Of a DNA stretch of 64,000 nt, positions 25,828 through 34,672 are shown in pieces. Position 1 is the stretch's first letter. Each line of letters starts with the position of its first letter. Below the pieces are notes generated by a model, which was not told the DNA's origin, did no database searches, and worked only from the letters and a program-made list of their open reading frames with translations. Source of the DNA: Sinorhizobium fredii NGR234 (GTDB lineage: Bacteria > Pseudomonadota > Alphaproteobacteria > Rhizobiales > Rhizobiaceae); assembly GCF_000018545.1 (NCBI RefSeq), contig NC_012587.1, positions 3,190,001 to 3,254,000 of the forward strand, given 5' to 3'. The position numbers were made by a program, and so were the translations under genes.

Positions 25828-27003
25828 ATGGCATCCGGCGACGAGAGCAAGCGCCGTCTGACGATACTGGGCTCCACCGGGTCGATCGGAACCAACACGC
25901 TCGACGTCGTCGAGCGGCTCGGCGGGCGCAACCGTTTCGAAATCGCTGCCCTGACGGGCAATGGCAACATACCGCTCCTCGCCGACCAGGCGCGGCGGAT
26001 GGGTGCGGAACTGGCCGTAACCGCCGACGAACACCGCTACGGCGAACTCAAGGATGCGCTTGGCGGCAGCGGCATCGAAGTGGCCGCCGGGCGGAGCGGC
26101 CTGATCGAGGCGGCCGAACGGGATGCCGGCTGGCTGATGGCGGCGATCGTCGGCAATGCGGGGCTCGGCCCCACGCTTGCGGCTGCCCGTCGCGGCGCCG
26201 ATATAGCGCTTGCCAACAAGGAATGTCTCGTCTCCGCCGGCAGCCTGTTCATCGAGGCGGTCGCCAAGGGCGGAGGCCGGCTGCTGCCGGTCGACAGCGA
26301 GCACAATGCGATCTTCCAGGTCCTGGAGAACGACCAGCGTCACGCCGTCGAGCGCATCATCCTGACCGCGTCGGGCGGCCCGTTCCGCACCAAGTCGCTC
26401 GAGGAGATGCGGCATGTGACGGCCGACATAGCGCGCGCCCATCCGAACTGGTCGATGGGCCTGAAAATCTCGATCGACAGCGCTTCGATGTTCAACAAGG
26501 CACTGGAAATGATCGAGGCGCGCCATCTCTTTCGCCTGCGCCCCGACCAGATCGAGGTGATCGTCCATCCGCAGTCGGTCATCCATTCGATGGTCGGCTA
26601 CAGCGACGGATCGGTGCTTGCGCAGCTCGGCTGCCCCGACATGCGGACGGCGATCGGCTATGCGCTCACCTATCCGAAGCGCTGCGATCTGCCGATCGAG
26701 CGGCTCGACTTCGCCAAGCTCGCCCGGCTCGATTTCGAGGCGCCGGACGAGGCGCGCTTCCCGGCTCTCCGCCTGGCGCGTCGCGCCATGCAGGCGGGTG
26801 GCATTCAGGGCGCGGTGCTGAACGGCGCCAAGGAGACGGCGCTGGAGGCCTTCATCAAGGGCCGCATCGGCTTCCTTGCCATGGCGGAGATCGTCGAGAA
26901 GGTGATGGACAGGCTCTCCGACCTGCCGGCCGCCGTGACGATGGACGACGTCTTCGCCGCCGACGAAAAAGCCCGGCTGACGGCTGCCGGGCTCATTCAA
27001 TAG
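25828..27003 (+). CDS. dxr: 1-deoxy-D-xylulose 5-phosphate reductoisomerase
   Basis: 391 residues from the ATG at 25828 (a TTG two codons earlier is possible). NADPH motif LTILGSTGSIGTNTLDVVER, the metal site PVDSEHNAIFQ (Asp, Glu), TASGGPFR, the loop HPNWSMGLKISIDSASMFNK and the second acidic/histidine motif EVIVHPQSVIHSMVGYSDGS are all present. It converts DXP to MEP in non-mevalonate isoprenoid synthesis. It stands apart from the usual cdsA-dxr-rseP cluster. No close partner gene is upstream; a small palindrome TCGTTCGAACGA lies at 25797-25808 before it. Confidence 0.97.
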   Translation: MASGDESKRRLTILGSTGSIGTNTLDVVERLGGRNRFEIAALTGNGNIPLLADQARRMGAELAVTADEHRYGELKDALGGSGIEVAAGRSGLIEAAERDAGWLMAAIVGNAGLGPTLAAARRGADIALANKECLVSAGSLFIEAVAKGGGRLLPVDSEHNAIFQVLENDQRHAVERIILTASGGPFRTKSLEEMRHVTADIARAHPNWSMGLKISIDSASMFNKALEMIEARHLFRLRPDQIEVIVHPQSVIHSMVGYSDGSVLAQLGCPDMRTAIGYALTYPKRCDLPIERLDFAKLARLDFEAPDEARFPALRLARRAMQAGGIQGAVLNGAKETALEAFIKGRIGFLAMAEIVEKVMDRLSDLPAAVTMDDVFAADEKARLTAAGLIQ

Positions 27004-27045
27004 AGCGACATGAAGCGCTTCGCATGAATGCGATGATCAGCACCC

Positions 27046-27507
27046 TTACTCCGGCTTTGATCCATCGGTGGTAAAGATAGCTGAAAAGGTCCTTCCGTCG
27101 CCAATTCTCCCGCTGCAGGTCACTGTCGCCGGCTCTCCGGTGAATGGGTTCGTGTACATACACTTGCCGTCTGCCTCGAAGTCCTCAGCTCCGTCGCCTC
27201 CCTTGACGTTGATGATCACCTTGTCGATCAGCGACACATCAGCATCCTTGGCCGGGTTCTCACCGTCCATTCCGGAGAAAGAGATGGCTATACCTTCTTG
27301 AGTTGAAAAATGGAAACCGACGCGGCCATTCGGGTATGAAGTGCTGACAAGACCCGGCGCACAGGGCGCGTAAATCTCGTCGCCGACCACAAGTTTGTCG
27401 CAGGTTCCCTTCAAAAGGTACACGTCTGCGCCGTTCAATTTCCTGGCTAAGGATGGCGTGGATGAGAATGCAATTCCAACGGCAACCACTAAGATATGCT
27501 TCTTCAT
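27046..27507 (-). CDS. Exported hypothetical protein
   Basis: 153 residues with a signal peptide (MKKHILVVAVGIAFSSTPSL-ARK). The mature part has two probable disulfide pairs (GTCDKL, APCAPG; GKCMYT, TVTCSG) and beta-rich sequence. No family recognised. Its base composition is clearly more AT-rich than its neighbours and codon choice is less GC3-biased, which suggests recent acquisition or weak selection. Convergent with dxr. Confidence 0.75.
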   Translation of the reverse strand: MKKHILVVAVGIAFSSTPSLARKLNGADVYLLKGTCDKLVVGDEIYAPCAPGLVSTSYPNGRVGFHFSTQEGIAISFSGMDGENPAKDADVSLIDKVIINVKGGDGAEDFEADGKCMYTNPFTGEPATVTCSGRIGDGRTFSAIFTTDGSKPE

Positions 27508-27573
27508 AATTCACCCTTGAGAACTATGAAGAAACACTAACTTTGAACATTGGAATGCGCAATCTCCGGCTGT

Positions 27574-28788
27574 CTAGGCCACGGCCCGCGCCAGCGCGCA
27601 GCGCGACCACAGCGAATGCAGGGCGCCGACCAGGTGGTCGATATCGGCATCGGAATGCAGCGGCGTCGGCGTGATGCGCAGGCGCTCGGTCTTCTTCGCC
27701 ACCGTAGGATAATTGATCGGCTGGACATAGACGCCGAAATTGTCGAGCAGCAGGTCGGAGATCCACTTGCACTTGGCCGCATCGCCGACGATCACCGGGA
27801 CGATATGGCTCGGATTGACCATGTGCGGGATGCCGCGCTGATCGAGCAGCGAGCGCAGCCGCCGCACGCGCTCCTGATGGGCGAAGCGTTCGCGCTGGCT
27901 TCCCTTGAGATGCCGGATCGAGGCGAGCGCGCCGGCGGCCAGCGCCGGCGGCAAGGCGGTCGTGAAAATGAAGCCGGAGGCGAAGGAGCGGATGAAATCG
28001 CAGAGTGCCGCCGAACCGGTGATGTAGCCGCCCATGACGCCGAAGGCCTTGCCGAGCGTGCCTTCGATCACCGTCAGCCGGTGCATCAGCCCTTCGCGTT
28101 CGGCAATGCCGCCGCCGCGCGGGCCATACATGCCGACCGCATGCACCTCGTCGAGATAGGTCATCGCCCCGTATTTGTCGGCGAGATCGCAGAATTCCTT
28201 GATCGGCGCGATGTCGCCATCCATCGAATAGACGGACTCGAAGGCGATGATCTTTGGCGCACGCGGATCAGCCGCCGCAAGCTTCGCCTCGAGGTCGGCC
28301 ACCGAATTGTGCTTGAAGATGACGCGCTCGCATTTCGAATGGCGGATCCCCTCGATCATCGAAGCGTGATTCCCGGCGTCCGAGAAGACGATGACACCGG
28401 GAATCTTCGAACAGAGGGTGCCGAGCGCGGCCCAGTTGGAGACATAGCCGGAGGTGAAGAGCAGCGCCGATTCCTTGCCGTGCAGGTCGGCGAGTTCGCG
28501 CTCGAGCAGGACGTGGTAGTGATTGGTTCCGGAGATGTTGCGCGTTCCGCCGGCGCCGGCGCCGCATTCGTCGATCGCCCGCTTCATCGCTTCGGTGACG
28601 ACCGGCGACTGGCCCATGCCGAGATAATCGTTCGAGCACCAGACGGTGACTTCCTGGCTGCCATCGGCCGTGTAGCGCGTCGCCTTGGGGAAATCGCCGC
28701 GGTGGCGGGCGAGATCGGCGAAGACCCGATAGCGGCCTTCCTGGTGCAGACCGTCCAGTTCGTTTTTGAAGAAACTCTCGAAATCCAT
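27574..28788 (-). CDS. hemA: 5-aminolevulinate synthase
   Basis: A 404-residue PLP enzyme of the alpha-oxoamine synthase family: glycine plus succinyl-CoA to 5-aminolevulinate, the C4 route to heme of alphaproteobacteria. Marks: [65 protein letters not shown] and the PLP lysine in [14 protein letters not shown] (Lys247). Three consecutive ATGs (28794, 28791, 28788) follow GGAG; the last gives normal spacing and the usual MDFESFF start. A FixK/FNR-type box lies 146 bases upstream. Heme demand in microaerobic or symbiotic cells fits such control. Confidence 0.97.
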   Translation of the reverse strand: MDFESFFKNELDGLHQEGRYRVFADLARHRGDFPKATRYTADGSQEVTVWCSNDYLGMGQSPVVTEAMKRAIDECGAGAGGTRNISGTNHYHVLLERELADLHGKESALLFTSGYVSNWAALGTLCSKIPGVIVFSDAGNHASMIEGIRHSKCERVIFKHNSVADLEAKLAAADPRAPKIIAFESVYSMDGDIAPIKEFCDLADKYGAMTYLDEVHAVGMYGPRGGGIAEREGLMHRLTVIEGTLGKAFGVMGGYITGSAALCDFIRSFASGFIFTTALPPALAAGALASIRHLKGSQRERFAHQERVRRLRSLLDQRGIPHMVNPSHIVPVIVGDAAKCKWISDLLLDNFGVYVQPINYPTVAKKTERLRITPTPLHSDADIDHLVGALHSLWSRCALARAVA

Positions 28789-28933
28789 CATCATCTCCGA
28801 TGCCCTGCCGCCTTTCATTCATTCAAAGCGACCAGGGGTCAACCCCGGAATGGGCCCGCGCGCGCAGCTGCGGCAAAAGGCCCCTAGTTTTGAACTATTC
28901 CAAAACGACTAGCGCAACTCAATCCCTTCAACT

Positions 28934-28947
28934 TTGATCGAAGTCAA
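28934..28947. promoter_or_regulatory. FixK/FNR-type box upstream of hemA
   Basis: TTGAT-CGAA-GTCAA, a match to the rhizobial anaerobox TTGA(T/C)-N4-(G/A)TCAA. Centre about 152 bases before the hemA start on its sense side; coxM ends 57 bases away on the other side. Confidence 0.6.
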
Positions 28948-28958
28948 GCAATTGTGAC

Positions 28959-28984
28959 AAAGGACGGCCGCAGCCGCCCTTTTT
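28959..28984 (-). terminator. Hairpin between coxM-type gene and hemA
   Basis: AAAGGACGGC-CGCA-GCCGCCCTTT stem with one mismatch, 20 bases after the FAD-subunit gene. The T-run is better on the plus strand, so strength on the minus strand is uncertain. Confidence 0.5.
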
Positions 28985-29003
28985 CGAGACTAAAGTCGCC
29001 CCC

Positions 29004-29801
29004 TCAGGTCGCCGCGACGGCGCGCTTGGTCATAACCCTGACGAGATTGGCGCGATAGGCCGCGCTGGCATGAAGGTCTGTCAGCAAATCCGATGCATCG
29101 ACCGTCACATTCGCCACCGCATCCGGCGACCAGTTGGCGGCGAGCGCCGCCTCGAGGCCCGGATGGCGGAAGACGCCGCTCGAGCCGGCCCCGGTCACCG
29201 CGACGCGGACATCACCATTGTCGCGCCGGGCGACGAAGACCCCGGCCATGGCGTAGCGCGAGGCCGGATTGGCAAACTTCTGGTAGGCCGCCTTCGCCGG
29301 CGCATCGAAGCGAACGGCCGTGATGATCTCGCCCTCCTCCAATGCCGTCTCGAACAGGCCCGTGAAGAACGCGTCTGCCCTGATCTCGCGCCTGTCGGTG
29401 ACGACCACCGCATCGAGCCCCAGCAGGGCGGCCGGATAGTCGGCCGCCGGGTCGTTGTTGGCGATCGAGCCGCCGATGGTCCCCATGTGGCGCACGGCGG
29501 GGTCGCCGATGTGAGCGGCGAGGCCGCAGAGGGCCGGACAGGCCGCGCTCAACTCGGCGGAGGTGGCGACCTCCTCATGCGTCGTCGCGGCGCCGATCCG
29601 GACCGACCGGCCGTCGACGGCGATCCCTTTCAGTTCGGCGATGTGGCGAAGGTCGACAAGATCGCTCGGCGCCGCCAGCCGCAGCCGCATCGTCGGGATC
29701 AGCGTCATGCCGCCGGAGAGATATTTGCCCTCCGCCGCGGCGCCCATCATTTGCACCGCCTCCTGGATGGAGGAGGCTCTGTGATAGTTCGTCTCGTACA
29801 T
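29004..29801 (-). CDS. Molybdenum hydroxylase FAD-binding medium subunit (CoxM-like)
   Basis: A 265-residue FAD subunit of the xanthine dehydrogenase family. FAD motifs are AEGKYLSGGMTLIPTMRLRL and the AHIGDPAVRHMGTIGGSIAN region, followed by DPAADYPAALLGLDA. It passes electrons from the Fe-S subunit to the final acceptor. Last gene of a coxS-coxL-coxM order operon (15-base gap). The substrate is set by the large subunit. Confidence 0.92.
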   Translation of the reverse strand: MYETNYHRASSIQEAVQMMGAAAEGKYLSGGMTLIPTMRLRLAAPSDLVDLRHIAELKGIAVDGRSVRIGAATTHEEVATSAELSAACPALCGLAAHIGDPAVRHMGTIGGSIANNDPAADYPAALLGLDAVVVTDRREIRADAFFTGLFETALEEGEIITAVRFDAPAKAAYQKFANPASRYAMAGVFVARRDNGDVRVAVTGAGSSGVFRHPGLEAALAANWSPDAVANVTVDASDLLTDLHASAAYRANLVRVMTKRAVAAT

Positions 29802-29816
29802 GTGTGTTCCTCCCCG

Positions 29817-32162
29817 TCAGTTGCCGGTTTGAGCGGCTGCCCAGACCTTTTCCGCGGTCGCCGGCATGGTCAGCTGGTTGTTGCCGATCGCGTCGGTGAT
29901 CGCGTTGATCAGCGCCGGCGGCGAGCCGATCGCACCCGCCTCGCCGCAGCCCTTGACGCCGAGCGGGTTGTTCGGACAGGGCGTGTTCGAGGTCGACACC
30001 GTGAAGGACGGCAGGTCCTCGGCGCGCGGCATGGCGTAGTCGAGATAGCTCGCCGTCAGCAATTGGCCGCTGTCATCATAGCGGACCTCCTCGAGCAGGG
30101 CCTGGCCGATGCCCTGTGCGATGCCGCCATGCACCTGCCCCTCGACGATCATCGGATTGATGATGTTGCCGAAATCGTCTGCCGCGACGAACTGGATGAC
30201 CGTCGTCCGGCCTGTCTCCGGATCGACCTCCACCTCGCAGATGTAGCAGCCGGCCGGGAAGGTGAAGTTGGCGGGATCGTAGAAGGCGCTCTCCTTCAGC
30301 CCCGGTTCAAGCCCGGGTGGCAGATTGTGGGCCGTATAGGCGGCGAGCGCCATCTGGAACCACGGGACGGACTTGTCGGTGCCGGCGACCTTCAATGCGC
30401 CGTCTTCGATGACGATGTCGCTCTCGTCCGCCTCCATCAGATGCGCCGCGATCTTCTTCGCCTTGGCCTCGACCTTGTCGAGCGCCTTGGCGAGAGCCGA
30501 CATGCCGACCGCGCCGGAGCGTGAGCCGTAGGTGCCCATGCCCATCTGCACCTTGTCGGTATCGCCATGCACGATATTGATGCTGTCGATCGGCAGGCCG
30601 AGCCGGTCGGCGACGAGTTGGGCGAAGGTCGTCTCGTGTCCCTGGCCGTGGCTATGCGAGCCGGTCATCACCTCGATCGTGCCGACCATGTTGACCTTGA
30701 CCTCGGCCGATTCCCAAAGACCGACCCCGGCGCCGAGCGAACCGACCGCCGCCGAGGGCGCAAGCCCGCAGGCCTCGATGTAACAGCTCATGCCGATGCC
30801 GCGTTTCATTCCGCGTCCTTCTGCCTCGGCCTTGCGTGCCGCAAAGCCGCTCCAGTCGGCCGCCGCCATCGCCGCGTCGAGCGACGCTTCGTAGTCGCCG
30901 GCATCGTAATTCATGATGACCGGCGTCTGGTGCGGGAAGGAACGGACGAAGTTGGTGCGACGGAGCTCGGCCGGCGAAAGGCCGAGCTCGCGCGCCGCCG
31001 TCTCCATCGTCCGCTCGAGAAGGTAGGTCGCCTCCGGGCGCCCGGCGCCGCGGTATGCGTCGACCGGCACGGTATTGGTGTAGACGGTGCGGACATTGGC
31101 GTGGATCGCCGGGATGTCGTATTGGCCGGAAAGCAGCGTCGCATAGAGGTAGGTCGGCACGCAGGAGGAGAACAGCGACATGTAGGCGCCGAGATTGGCG
31201 ATGGTGTCGACCTTGAGTGCGGTGATCCCATTGCCGGCGTCGAAGGCCATCTTCACGGTCGAAACGTGATCGCGGCCGTGTGCGTCGGTCAGGAAGGCTT
31301 CTGTCCGATCGGACGTCCACTTGACCGGCACACCGGTCCGCTTCGAGGCCCAAAGACAGACGATCTCCTCCGGATAGATGTAGATCTTCGAGCCGAAGCC
31401 GCCGCCGACGTCGGGCGCGATCACCCTCAGCTTGTTTTCCGGCGCGACATTGTAGAAGGCGCTCATCACCAGCCGCGCCAGATGCGGGTTCTGGCTGGTG
31501 GTGTAGCAGGTATAGTGATCGTCGCCGGCATCGTAGATCCCGAGCGTGGCGCGCGGCTCCATCGGATTGGGCGACAGGCGGTTGTTGAAGATCTTCAACT
31601 CCGTCACGTGCGCGGCGGCGGCGAGCGCCCGGTCGACGGCTGCGGCATCGCCGAGCTCCCAGTCGAAGATCAGATTATTGGCGGCCTCCGGGTGAAGCTG
31701 CGGCTGCCCGTCGGCGAGCGCCTGCACCGGATCGGTGACGACCGGCAGGGGCTCGTAGTCGACGACGACCGCTTCCGCCGCATCGCGCGCCTCGGCGACA
31801 CTGTCGGCCACGACGATCGCCACGGCGTCGCCCACATAGCGCACCGTCTTGTCGGCAAGCGGCCGCCAGGCGCCCATCTTCATCGGCGAGCCGTCCTTGG
31901 AGTGGATCATCCAGCCGCAGATCAGGTTGCCGATCCCGTCGGCCAACAATTGTCTGCCGTCGAGCACGTCGATGACGCCGGGCATCGCCCTGGCTGCCGT
32001 CGCGTCGATTCCGGCGATCGTCGCATGCGCATGCGGACTGCGCACGAAAGCCGCGTATTTCATGCCGGGCACCGACATGTCGTCCGTATAGCGCCCCTTG
32101 CCCGTCAGGAAACGCCTGTCTTCCTTGCGCGCCACACGCGCGCCGATCCCATCAACGCCCAT
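29817..32162 (-). CDS. Molybdenum hydroxylase large subunit (form II CoxL-like)
   Basis: 781 residues, Mo-cytosine-dinucleotide subunit. N-terminal Ald_Xan_dh domain (RKEDRRFLTGKGRYTDDM) and Mo-binding motifs GGGFGSK, AYRGAGRPEATYLLER, GQGHETTFAQ and GVKGCGEAGAIGSPPALINA, the last with the catalytic Glu. The active-site loop is AYRGAGR (form II); true CO dehydrogenases have AYRCSFR with the Cu-binding Cys. So CO oxidation is not supported, and an aldehyde, purine, nicotine-like or other N-heterocycle or carbonyl substrate is more likely. Databases often label it CO dehydrogenase. Confidence 0.93.
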   Translation of the reverse strand: MGVDGIGARVARKEDRRFLTGKGRYTDDMSVPGMKYAAFVRSPHAHATIAGIDATAARAMPGVIDVLDGRQLLADGIGNLICGWMIHSKDGSPMKMGAWRPLADKTVRYVGDAVAIVVADSVAEARDAAEAVVVDYEPLPVVTDPVQALADGQPQLHPEAANNLIFDWELGDAAAVDRALAAAAHVTELKIFNNRLSPNPMEPRATLGIYDAGDDHYTCYTTSQNPHLARLVMSAFYNVAPENKLRVIAPDVGGGFGSKIYIYPEEIVCLWASKRTGVPVKWTSDRTEAFLTDAHGRDHVSTVKMAFDAGNGITALKVDTIANLGAYMSLFSSCVPTYLYATLLSGQYDIPAIHANVRTVYTNTVPVDAYRGAGRPEATYLLERTMETAARELGLSPAELRRTNFVRSFPHQTPVIMNYDAGDYEASLDAAMAAADWSGFAARKAEAEGRGMKRGIGMSCYIEACGLAPSAAVGSLGAGVGLWESAEVKVNMVGTIEVMTGSHSHGQGHETTFAQLVADRLGLPIDSINIVHGDTDKVQMGMGTYGSRSGAVGMSALAKALDKVEAKAKKIAAHLMEADESDIVIEDGALKVAGTDKSVPWFQMALAAYTAHNLPPGLEPGLKESAFYDPANFTFPAGCYICEVEVDPETGRTTVIQFVAADDFGNIINPMIVEGQVHGGIAQGIGQALLEEVRYDDSGQLLTASYLDYAMPRAEDLPSFTVSTSNTPCPNNPLGVKGCGEAGAIGSPPALINAITDAIGNNQLTMPATAEKVWAAAQTGN

Positions 32163-32219
32163 TGCCTATCTCCTCCCGAGACCAAGCGAGATCCTGGATT
32201 GTTTTCAGCGGCTTGCCGC

Positions 32220-32708
<489 letters not shown>

Positions 32709-33134
32709 TTCGCTCCTCCGGTCGGTCCGTACCAAGGCGAGCGCGGCTTCAAATCGGGTGAGATATGTTCACGCGACTGAAAGTACGCGCCCTGATATCA
32801 ATGCCCTTTGCCAGCGGTCCGCTCCTCCCGGACTGCTTGGCGACGTTGTATCATTTGTCTTTTTTCCGAATGTCGCAACCGCCTCGGCTGCACAAGGGCA
32901 AAAAAATCCGATACCGCATGTAACGCCGGAAACAGCGCCTTCATCTTCTGTTCAGGAAGGATGGCATTATCTTGCGGCCGGACGATCGCGCCGCCTCCAG
33001 TAGACTTTCCTGGGCGGCGGGGTATTTTCCGCATTGCAAGTTCAAGTGGAGGGACGCCGGTTCCGTCTTTCCACCATCACTCAAAAGACGGACGAGGCGA
33101 CAGGCTGACATCCGTAGAGATCGGAGAGGACTAC
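32709..33134. other. Intergenic, no gene seen
   Basis: 426 bases between divergently transcribed coxS-like and glycine-zipper genes. Several open frames cross it on both strands but none has a ribosome site or family-like sequence. It should hold both promoters. No GGAAC promoter or clear operator was recognised. Confidence 0.5.
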
Positions 33135-33386
33135 ATGAAGAAAGCCATCGCACTTGTTCTGGTCGCCCTGTCGGTCGCAAGCTGCACGCAGACGGAAAAG
33201 GGTGCCGGCATCGGCGCCGCGTCGGGCGCGATCATCGGCGGCGCGATCACCGGCGACGTGCGCGGTGCTGCCGTCGGCGCAGCCATCGGCGGTGTTTCCG
33301 GCGCCGTCATCGGCCATGTCACCGACCAGCCGGGCCAGTGCTACTACCGCGATCGCTACGGCCGCCGCTACATCGACGCCTGCTGA
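33135..33386 (+). CDS. Glycine-zipper outer-membrane-type lipoprotein
   Basis: 83 residues. A lipoprotein signal (MKKAIALVLVALSVASC, lipobox LSVASC with Cys17 as the lipidated residue) is followed by a glycine zipper (GAGIGAASGAIIGGAITGDV, then GAAVGAAIGGVSGAVIGHV) and a Tyr/Arg-rich tail (CYYRDRYGRRYIDAC). Family Rick_17kDa/YMGG-like small lipoproteins. GGAGAGGA lies six bases before the ATG. A strong terminator follows. Role probably structural or stress-related in the envelope. Confidence 0.87.
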   Translation: MKKAIALVLVALSVASCTQTEKGAGIGAASGAIIGGAITGDVRGAAVGAAIGGVSGAVIGHVTDQPGQCYYRDRYGRRYIDAC

Positions 33387-33412
33387 TTGCCGCGGCAATC
33401 GTCGGACGATCG

Positions 33413-33437
33413 GCCCCGGAGCGATCCGGGGCTTTTT
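33413..33437 (+). terminator. Rho-independent terminator
   Basis: GCCCCGGA-GCGA-TCCGGGGC stem followed by TTTTTT, 26 bases after the glycine-zipper lipoprotein stop. Confidence 0.9.
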
Positions 33438-33517
33438 TGTGTTCGGAGGCGGCGACGGCCGCCGTGCGGCTGACGGGCGGCGCGCCGCAAGCTCGAGAGG
33501 TCGGCTGCACGAGCTGA

Positions 33518-33944
33518 TCAGGCGCCCTTCGCTTTCTTCTGAGAGCGTCCAGCAGCTCTTACCGACAGGTTTTGGGGCCACGGCGGCGCGAATGAGTGCC
33601 TTCAACGCCCGTTCATCGATCCTGTCGCCCTCATGGATATCGATCGCACGCCGGGTATTGCCCTCCAGGCTGGAATTGAAGAGGGCCGAAGGGTCCTCCA
33701 ACGAGGCGCCCTTGGCGAAGGTCAGCTTCACGACACTCTTATAGGTCTCGCCGGTGCAGATGATTCCGCCGTGCGACCACACCGGAACGCCTCTCCACTT
33801 CCACTCCTCGACCACTTCGGGGTCGGCTTCCTTGATGAGCCTTCGGACCCAAGCGAGCGTCTCGCCGCGCCAATCGTTCAACTCTTCGACTTTCGCGTCG
33901 ATCAGCTGAGAGGGAGCGCTTTCTCCTTCGTTCGAGCCGTTCAT
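33518..33944 (-). pseudogene. DUF1801 protein, frameshifted near its C-terminus
   Basis: The DUF1801/YdhG-like domain is intact for about 120 residues: KVEELNDWRGETLAWVRRLI, EEWKWRGVPVWSHGGIICTG, ETYKSVVKLTFAKGA, IDIHEGDRIDERALKALIRA. After AAVA the frame changes at a CCCC run (plus-strand GGGG at 33574-33577). Removing one base restores a typical basic ending, AQNLSVRAAGRSQKKAKGA, and a TGA at 33518-33520. As given, translation runs on to 33081 through the gene on the other strand. The domain itself may still fold, so this could be a functional elongated protein or a sequencing error. The start at 33944 has GGAG upstream; 33950 is an alternative. It follows a second DUF1801 gene. Confidence 0.75.
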
Positions 33945-34006
33945 CCTCATCTCCGTGTTCGTTTCACGTTTTTCAGGGGTGCTGTCGCGCACGTCGCCCT
34001 CGCCGC

Positions 34007-34579
34007 TCACATTCGTTCGCCGGGCAATTGGCTGGCCTGCTTCACCCAGGCGGCGAACTGAGCCTCGTCGAGTTCATCGCCCTCGTGAATATGGAAATAG
34101 CGCACCTCCTTCTGCTTCGACTCGCCGGGCGGCACAGGACTGAGCGACGCACCGCGAAAGAAGGCCACCTTGATGTATTTCGTGAAGCAGTGGATGCCGA
34201 GGAACCAGCACTGCTCTTCCATGCCGTATAGCGGCGAGTTCCATTTGACCGCCTTGCGCACCTCGGGGACGGTGCGCTCGATGAGCGCGTCGAGGCGACG
34301 CCCGACGTCGCTCTTCCAGTCCGGCATGGCCGCGATGTAGGCCTGCACGGGGGCGTCGCCGTAGCCCTTGGCGATCTGCGGGTTGCCGCCTGAAAGAAGG
34401 GTCGGCTTCGCGGCCGTTGCGGGGCCGTTGCCCTTGGTTGCCGTGGCTTTGCGCGCCGCCGGCAATCCCTTGGCCGCGGCCTTGGCGGGCTTGCGGGCAG
34501 ATGACTTGGCGAGCGACTCGCGCGGCTTGGCCGCCTTCTGAGCGACCTTCGTCGGCTTGATGGGCACCTTGTCGGCCAT
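34007..34579 (-). CDS. DUF1801 protein with histone-like basic N-terminus
   Basis: 190 residues. Residues 1-65 are a Lys/Ala/Pro-rich, histone H1-like tail (KPTKVAQKAAKPRESLAKSS, then KPAKAAAKGLPAARKATATK). Residues about 75-185 form a DUF1801 domain (VQAYIAAMPDWKSDVGRRLD, VKWNSPLYGMEEQCWFLGIH, VRYFHIHEGDELDEAQFAAW). The domain is structurally like YdhG/frataxin-like folds of unknown role. The tail suggests nucleic-acid or polyanion contact. It directly precedes the frameshifted paralogue (62-base gap), so the two are probably an operon from a duplication. Confidence 0.85.
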   Translation of the reverse strand: MADKVPIKPTKVAQKAAKPRESLAKSSARKPAKAAAKGLPAARKATATKGNGPATAAKPTLLSGGNPQIAKGYGDAPVQAYIAAMPDWKSDVGRRLDALIERTVPEVRKAVKWNSPLYGMEEQCWFLGIHCFTKYIKVAFFRGASLSPVPPGESKQKEVRYFHIHEGDELDEAQFAAWVKQASQLPGERM

Positions 34580-34672
34580 GGAATTCCTCCGCTGATAGAC
34601 GACAGGTGACCGAAGATAGTTCGATTTCCCGTGATGTCGACCGACTACGGGACCGCGCGTCCTGTTGGACGG

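Noticed and set aside
33081..34010. 309-residue DUF1801 protein
   Set aside because: The second half is a frameshifted read-through across an opposite-strand lipoprotein gene; only the first about 120 residues belong to the family.
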